Shown piece by piece: positions 35,584-39,134 of a stretch of DNA of 39,134 nt. The stretch covers positions 1 to 39,134 of the forward strand of contig CANPZF010000017.1 of NCBI GenBank assembly GCA_947589015.1, in the 5' to 3' direction. The notes under the pieces are model-generated. The model saw only the letters and a program-made list of their open reading frames with translations, was not told where the DNA came from and ran no database searches. How positions within the stretch are numbered: position 1 is the stretch's first letter; each line of letters opens with the position of its first letter. Made by a program: the position numbers and the translations under genes. This stretch comes from an uncultured Clostridia bacterium (GTDB lineage: Bacteria > Bacillota > Clostridia > TANB77 > CAG-508).

Positions 35584-35892
35584 CTATTTCATTTTTGCTC
35601 CGCATTTTTTACAAATACGTACTTTTTTATCTTTTTCCATACTATATCCTATTTTTGTAGTTTTACCACATTTAGGGCACACTACATTTGCCTTAGATGC
35701 TGGTATACTACATTCTACTGATAATATTCCACTTTCATCTCCTTGTTTTCTAGCTTTAACATGTTTTTTTCTCACATTAACGCCTTTAACAATAATTTTA
35801 TCTTCTTTTGGTAATATTTCTAATACTTCTCCTGTTTTACCTTTATCATTTCCAGATAAAACTTGAACATTATCGCCTTTTTTTATTCTCAT
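35584..35892 (-). CDS. rplX: 50S ribosomal protein L24
   Basis: The N-terminal KOW motif reads KKGDNVQVLSGNDKGKTGEV. The C-terminal extension CPKCGKTTKIGYS..CKKCGAKMK has four cysteines suggesting a zinc knuckle, as in many Firmicutes. Length 102 aa. Confidence 0.98.
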   Translation of the reverse strand: MRIKKGDNVQVLSGNDKGKTGEVLEILPKEDKIIVKGVNVRKKHVKARKQGDESGILSVECSIPASKANVVCPKCGKTTKIGYSMEKDKKVRICKKCGAKMK

Positions 35893-35945
35893 TAGAGATT
35901 GCCTCCTTTTCTTCTTATTTCTATTTTTAGCTCAGAAACTACGAA

Positions 35946-36314
35946 TTATAGAACTTCTGGGGCTAATGAAAGAATTTTCATGTAATCTTTTTCTCTTAAT
36001 TCTCTTGCAACTGGTCCAAAGATACGTGTTCCTCTTGGTGTTCCATCTTCTCTTATTATAACAGCTGCATTTTCATCAAATTTTATATATGAACCATCTG
36101 CTCTTCTTAATCCTCTTTTAGATCTTACAATAACAGCTTTTACAACATCACCTTTTTTTACAACTCCACCTGGTGTTGCTGATTTAACTGAAGCAACTAT
36201 AACATCTCCTATATTAGATGTTTTTCTATATGATCCACCTAAACATCTAATACACATTAATTCTCTTGCTCCTGTATTATCTGCTACCTTTAATCTTGTT
36301 TGTTGTTGTATCAT
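35946..36314 (-). CDS. rplN: 50S ribosomal protein L14
   Basis: [22 protein letters not shown] starts the protein, and [24 protein letters not shown] ends it. Length 122 aa; it forms an intersubunit bridge. RBS GGAGGTACC. Confidence 0.98.
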   Translation of the reverse strand: MIQQQTRLKVADNTGARELMCIRCLGGSYRKTSNIGDVIVASVKSATPGGVVKKGDVVKAVIVRSKRGLRRADGSYIKFDENAAVIIREDGTPRGTRIFGPVARELREKDYMKILSLAPEVL

Positions 36315-36364
36315 TTTATATGGTACCTCCTTCTTTATTTAATAGTAAGAATTATATATTTTAT

Positions 36365-36628
36365 TTAATTCATAGTTGCTTTTTCTAGAATTTCTACTAC
36401 TCTCCATCTTTTATCCTTAGAAAGTGGTCTAGTTTCCATAACTTTTACTTTATCACCTATTTCACAGTTATTATTTTCATCATGTGCTTTTAATTTATAT
36501 GTTCTTTTAACTGTTTTTCCATAAACTCCATGGCTTACACTTGTTTCTACAGCAACTACAACAGTTTTATCCATTTTGTTTGATTTAACTGTTCCTATCA
36601 TTACTTTGCGTAGATTTCTCTCTTCCAT
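36365..36628 (-). CDS. rpsQ: 30S ribosomal protein S17
   Basis: [22 protein letters not shown] and [23 protein letters not shown] form the OB fold that binds 16S rRNA early in assembly. Length 87 aa. Standard position between rpmC and rplN. Confidence 0.98.
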   Translation of the reverse strand: MEERNLRKVMIGTVKSNKMDKTVVVAVETSVSHGVYGKTVKRTYKLKAHDENNNCEIGDKVKVMETRPLSKDKRWRVVEILEKATMN

Positions 36629-36648
36629 TTATAATTCTCCTTCCTTAA

Positions 36649-36858
36649 TTAACTCTTTTTTGATTCAGCTATTCTTCTTTCTGTTAATACAGTATTTATT
36701 TTAGCTATATCTCTTTTTACTTCTTTTATTTTCATTGGATTATCTAATCCATGTGTAGCTAAACTAAATTTTAATTTAAATAATTCTGTTTTTAGTTCAC
36801 CTAATTCTTTCTCTAAATCTGGTGAAGACATTTCTCTTATTTTATTTATCTTCATCAT
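36649..36858 (-). CDS. rpmC: 50S ribosomal protein L29
   Basis: A short two-helix protein near the exit tunnel: [31 protein letters not shown]. The start overlaps the end of rplP. GTG, ATG and ATG alternatives lie at 36864, 36858 and 36855 after AGGTAGGTG; the first ATG is used here. About 69 aa. Confidence 0.95.
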   Translation of the reverse strand: MMKINKIREMSSPDLEKELGELKTELFKLKFSLATHGLDNPMKIKEVKRDIAKINTVLTERRIAESKKS

Positions 36859-37285
36859 TTTCACCTACCTTTTCAGTTTCTCTTGCTATGATTTTTGTTT
36901 TATTAGGTAGTTTATTCATAGCTAAACGTAAAGCTTCTTTGGCAACATCTTCAGGAACACCTGCTATTTCAAACATAACTCTTCCTGGTTTTACTACTGC
37001 TACCCAGTATTCTGGTGCACCTTTACCTTTACCCATACGAGTACCAATAGGTTTAGCTGTTATTGGTTTGTCTGGAAATATTTTTATCCAAACCTTTCCA
37101 CCTCTTTTTACATAACGAGTCATAGCAATACGGGCAGCTTCTATTTGGTTACCTGTAATTAATCCTGCTGTAACCGCTTGTATTCCATATTCACCATCAG
37201 AAACTTTATTTCCTCTTGTTGCTTTTCCTCTCATTCTACCTTTTTGCATTTTTCTAAATTTTGATCTTTTTGGCATTAATGGCAT
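36842..37285 (-). CDS. rplP: 50S ribosomal protein L16
   Basis: [26 protein letters not shown] opens the protein, and [22 protein letters not shown] is the conserved core near the A site. Length 147 aa. It overlaps rpsC by one base and rpmC by about 17, indicating coupling. Confidence 0.98.
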   Translation of the reverse strand: MPLMPKRSKFRKMQKGRMRGKATRGNKVSDGEYGIQAVTAGLITGNQIEAARIAMTRYVKRGGKVWIKIFPDKPITAKPIGTRMGKGKGAPEYWVAVVKPGRVMFEIAGVPEDVAKEALRLAMNKLPNKTKIIARETEKVGENDEDK

Positions 37286-37941
37286 TATTGTTCCCCTCCT
37301 TCTGTTTTCTTAGTTGGAAGAACTTCACCTTTATAAATCCAAACTTTTACACCAATTTTTCCATAAGTTGTATCTGCCTCAGCAAATCCATAATCTATAT
37401 CTGCTCTTAGAGTTTGTAAAGGAATATTTCCTTCTTTGTAGAATTCAGTTCTAGCCATATCTGCACCACCTAATCTTCCTGAAACAGCAGTTTTAATTCC
37501 TAAAGCTCCTGATTTTAAAGATTTTTGCATACATTGTTTCATAGCTCTTCTGAATGAAATTCTTCTTTCTAATTGTCCTGCAATATTTTCTGCAACTAAT
37601 TGTGCATCTGTATCTGCATTTTTTACTTCCACAATATTTAAATTAACATCTTTTCCTATTAATTTTGCTACTTCAGCTTTTACACTTTCAGCTCCTGCTC
37701 CACCTTTTCCAATTACGATTCCTGGTTTTGCAGTATATAAATTTATTTTAACTAATTTAGCTGTTCTTTCGATTTCTATTTTTGAGATTCCAGCAGCAAA
37801 TAGTTTTTTCTTTAAAAATTTACGGATTTTTTGATCTTCTACTAAATAATCTGCAAAATTTCTAGAATCTGCATACCATTTAGAATTCCAATCTTTTATG
37901 ATTCCAACTCTCACTCCTGTTGGATGTACTTTTTGTCCCAT
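37285..37941 (-). CDS. rpsC: 30S ribosomal protein S3
   Basis: [18 protein letters not shown] start, KH domain with GKGGAGAE (about 78-85), and C-terminal [22 protein letters not shown]. Length 218 aa. Lines the mRNA entry tunnel. Confidence 0.98.
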   Translation of the reverse strand: MGQKVHPTGVRVGIIKDWNSKWYADSRNFADYLVEDQKIRKFLKKKLFAAGISKIEIERTAKLVKINLYTAKPGIVIGKGGAGAESVKAEVAKLIGKDVNLNIVEVKNADTDAQLVAENIAGQLERRISFRRAMKQCMQKSLKSGALGIKTAVSGRLGGADMARTEFYKEGNIPLQTLRADIDYGFAEADTTYGKIGVKVWIYKGEVLPTKKTEGGEQ

Positions 37942-37948
37942 TTTTTAC

Positions 37949-38314
37949 TTATGCCTCCTTTTCTTTTAATACTATTGTTATATGACTTGTTCTTTTTCTA
38001 ATTCTTACTGCTGAACCTTTAGCAGCTGGTCTAATTCTTTTTAATGTTGGACCTTGATTTGCATAAATTTCAGCAACATACAAATTTTCATGTTTCATTT
38101 GATGATTGTTCTCAGCATTTGCAATTGCTGATTTTAATAATTTTTCAATAATTTCTGATGATGCTTTTGGTGTAAATTTTACAATTGATAAAGCTTCATC
38201 AACTTCTTTTCCTCTTATTAAATCTGCTACAATTTTTACTTTTCTGCTTGAAATTCTAGCAAATTTTAAAGTTGCTTTTGCTTCGTTTCTAACTAATGTT
38301 TCTTGCTCTTGCAC
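37949..38314 (-). CDS. rplV: 50S ribosomal protein L22
   Basis: [24 protein letters not shown] and the loop end [24 protein letters not shown] are diagnostic; that loop lines the exit tunnel and is where macrolide-resistance changes occur. Length 121 aa. RBS GGAGGG. Adjacent to rpsC by 7 nt. Confidence 0.98.
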   Translation of the reverse strand: MQEQETLVRNEAKATLKFARISSRKVKIVADLIRGKEVDEALSIVKFTPKASSEIIEKLLKSAIANAENNHQMKHENLYVAEIYANQGPTLKRIRPAAKGSAVRIRKRTSHITIVLKEKEA

Positions 38315-38393
38315 TTTTTTTCCCTCCTTGAACTAATGTCAGGTACTTTAATAAATTCTTTTATATTTGCTTTTCCCTGCTAAAATATATCTC

Positions 38394-38675
38394 TTAATTT
38401 TTTGCACTTGTCTTTTTATCTCCAGCATGACCTTTGAATGTTCTTGTAGGAGCAAATTCTCCTAATTTGTGTCCTATCATTTCTTCTGCTATATAAATAG
38501 GAACATGCTTTCTTCCATCATGTACAGCGATTGTATGACCAACCATTTGTGGATAAATTGTTGAAGCTCTTGACCATGTTTTTAAAACTTCTTTATTTCC
38601 TGATTCATTCATTGCTTCAATTCTTTTTAGTAATTTAGGCTCTACAAATGGTTTTTTCTTGCTTGATCTTGACAT
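38394..38675 (-). CDS. rpsS: 30S ribosomal protein S19
   Basis: [48 protein letters not shown] and [12 protein letters not shown] are canonical. Length 93 aa. It forms a head complex with S13. Confidence 0.98.
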   Translation of the reverse strand: MSRSSKKKPFVEPKLLKRIEAMNESGNKEVLKTWSRASTIYPQMVGHTIAVHDGRKHVPIYIAEEMIGHKLGEFAPTRTFKGHAGDKKTSAKN

Positions 38676-38729
38676 GTTTAAATGTCCTCCTTCCTTTTAT
38701 AAGGTTTGCAATTTCTTTAATTGCTTAAA

Positions 38730-39134
38730 TTATCTTCTCTTTACTATAAATTTATTTGACAATTTCTTTTTGTTTCTTGTCTTATATCCAAGAGCTGGTT
38801 TACCCCAAGGTGTCATTGGACCTGCGTGTCCTACTGGTGCTCTACCTTCACCACCACCATGAGGGTGATCTACTGGGTTCATTACAGAACCTCTAACTGT
38901 TGGTCTAATTCCCATATGAATTTTTCTACCAGCTTTACCTAATTTAACATTTTCATGATCACTATTTCCAATTACTCCAACTGTTGCTCTACATCTTGAT
39001 AAAATTAATCTCATTTCTCCTGATGGAAGTCTTACATGTGCATATTTGCCTTCCTTAGCCATTAATTGTGCACTTTGTCCTGCTGCTTTTACTAATTTTC
39101 CACCTTGTTTTGGATTTAATTCTATATTATGAAT
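38730..39134 (-). CDS. rplB: 50S ribosomal protein L2, C-terminal part (cut by window end)
   Basis: The frame is open to the edge of the window, so the N-terminal half is missing. The visible part starts [19 protein letters not shown] and includes the near-catalytic-centre block [15 protein letters not shown] (here [16 protein letters not shown]) with the His needed for peptidyl-transferase activity, ending with [12 protein letters not shown]. In order before rpsS, as in the S10 operon. Confidence 0.97.
   Translation of the reverse strand: MHNIELNPKQGGKLVKAAGQSAQLMAKEGKYAHVRLPSGEMRLILSRCRATVGVIGNSDHENVKLGKAGRKIHMGIRPTVRGSVMNPVDHPHGGGEGRAPVGHAGPMTPWGKPALGYKTRNKKKLSNKFIVKRR

Overview
The window is a stretch of a very AT-rich Firmicutes chromosome, most likely an uncultured gut-type Clostridia. 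The evidence is the S10-spc-alpha ribosomal order, zinc-binding S14/S4/L36, adjacent disA and radA, an LtaS-like sulfatase, and AGA-dominated Arg codon use. Nearly every gene lies on the minus strand. The exceptions are an unrecognised gene at 5802-6128 and a membrane glycosyltransferase-like gene at 10678-12051. I could not assign a species. Position 1 is probably a contig edge, because a tRNA-Gln there is recognisable only in its 5' half, and the other end cuts rplB.

Layout on the + coordinate: tRNA-Gln remnant and tRNA-His (1-176); cyclophilin, disA, radA, a small repeat protein and mtaB (315-5591); an AT-poor single-gene cassette (5700-6170); mreB, a lytic transglycosylase and polA (6192-10601); a GT-C-like gene (10678-12051); an aminotransferase with pheA, Fic, a QueH-GNAT fusion and ruvB (12110-16970); an LtaS-like gene with pssE/pssD (16994-19867); rpsB-tsf bracketed by two copies of a 322-bp foldback element (19957-22836); a small membrane GT2-like gene (22839-23213); the alpha-operon block adk-map-infA-rpmJ-rpsM-rpsK-rpsD-rpoA-rplQ (23322-28681); a pilin-like/FGE-sulfatase gene wedged between adk and secY (29210-30570); and the spc/S10 block secY to rplB (31009-39134), which lacks rpmD (L30).

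The main result is a decoding anomaly. Four genes (radA, mtaB, queH-GNAT and the pilin/FGE gene) are interrupted at five places. At every one the zero-frame codon is CGG, and skipping exactly its C resumes the correct frame at a Gly codon (GGA, GGT, GGA, GGA, GGC). Conserved motifs run straight across: the RadA Walker A, the first cluster Cys of MtaB, a GNAT fold, and the FGE C-terminus. By eye I found no in-frame CGG used as arginine in any native gene, while CGT, CGC, CGA, AGA and AGG are used. Out-of-frame CGG triplets are common and harmless. The only other in-frame CGG is in the foreign-looking cassette at 5802-6128. This suggests that CGG is an unassigned or four-base codon here that triggers efficient +1 frameshifting, tolerated in moderately expressed genes and absent from ribosomal proteins.

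Two other accessory signals stand out. The foldback element has a shared core, but its outer inverted arms (60 and 52 bp perfect) are unrelated between the copies. The C-terminal end of the pilin/FGE gene switches abruptly to C-ending codons in a C-type-lectin-like fold, followed by a 50-bp perfect palindrome. That looks like the variable region of a diversity-generating retroelement whose template and reverse transcriptase lie elsewhere.
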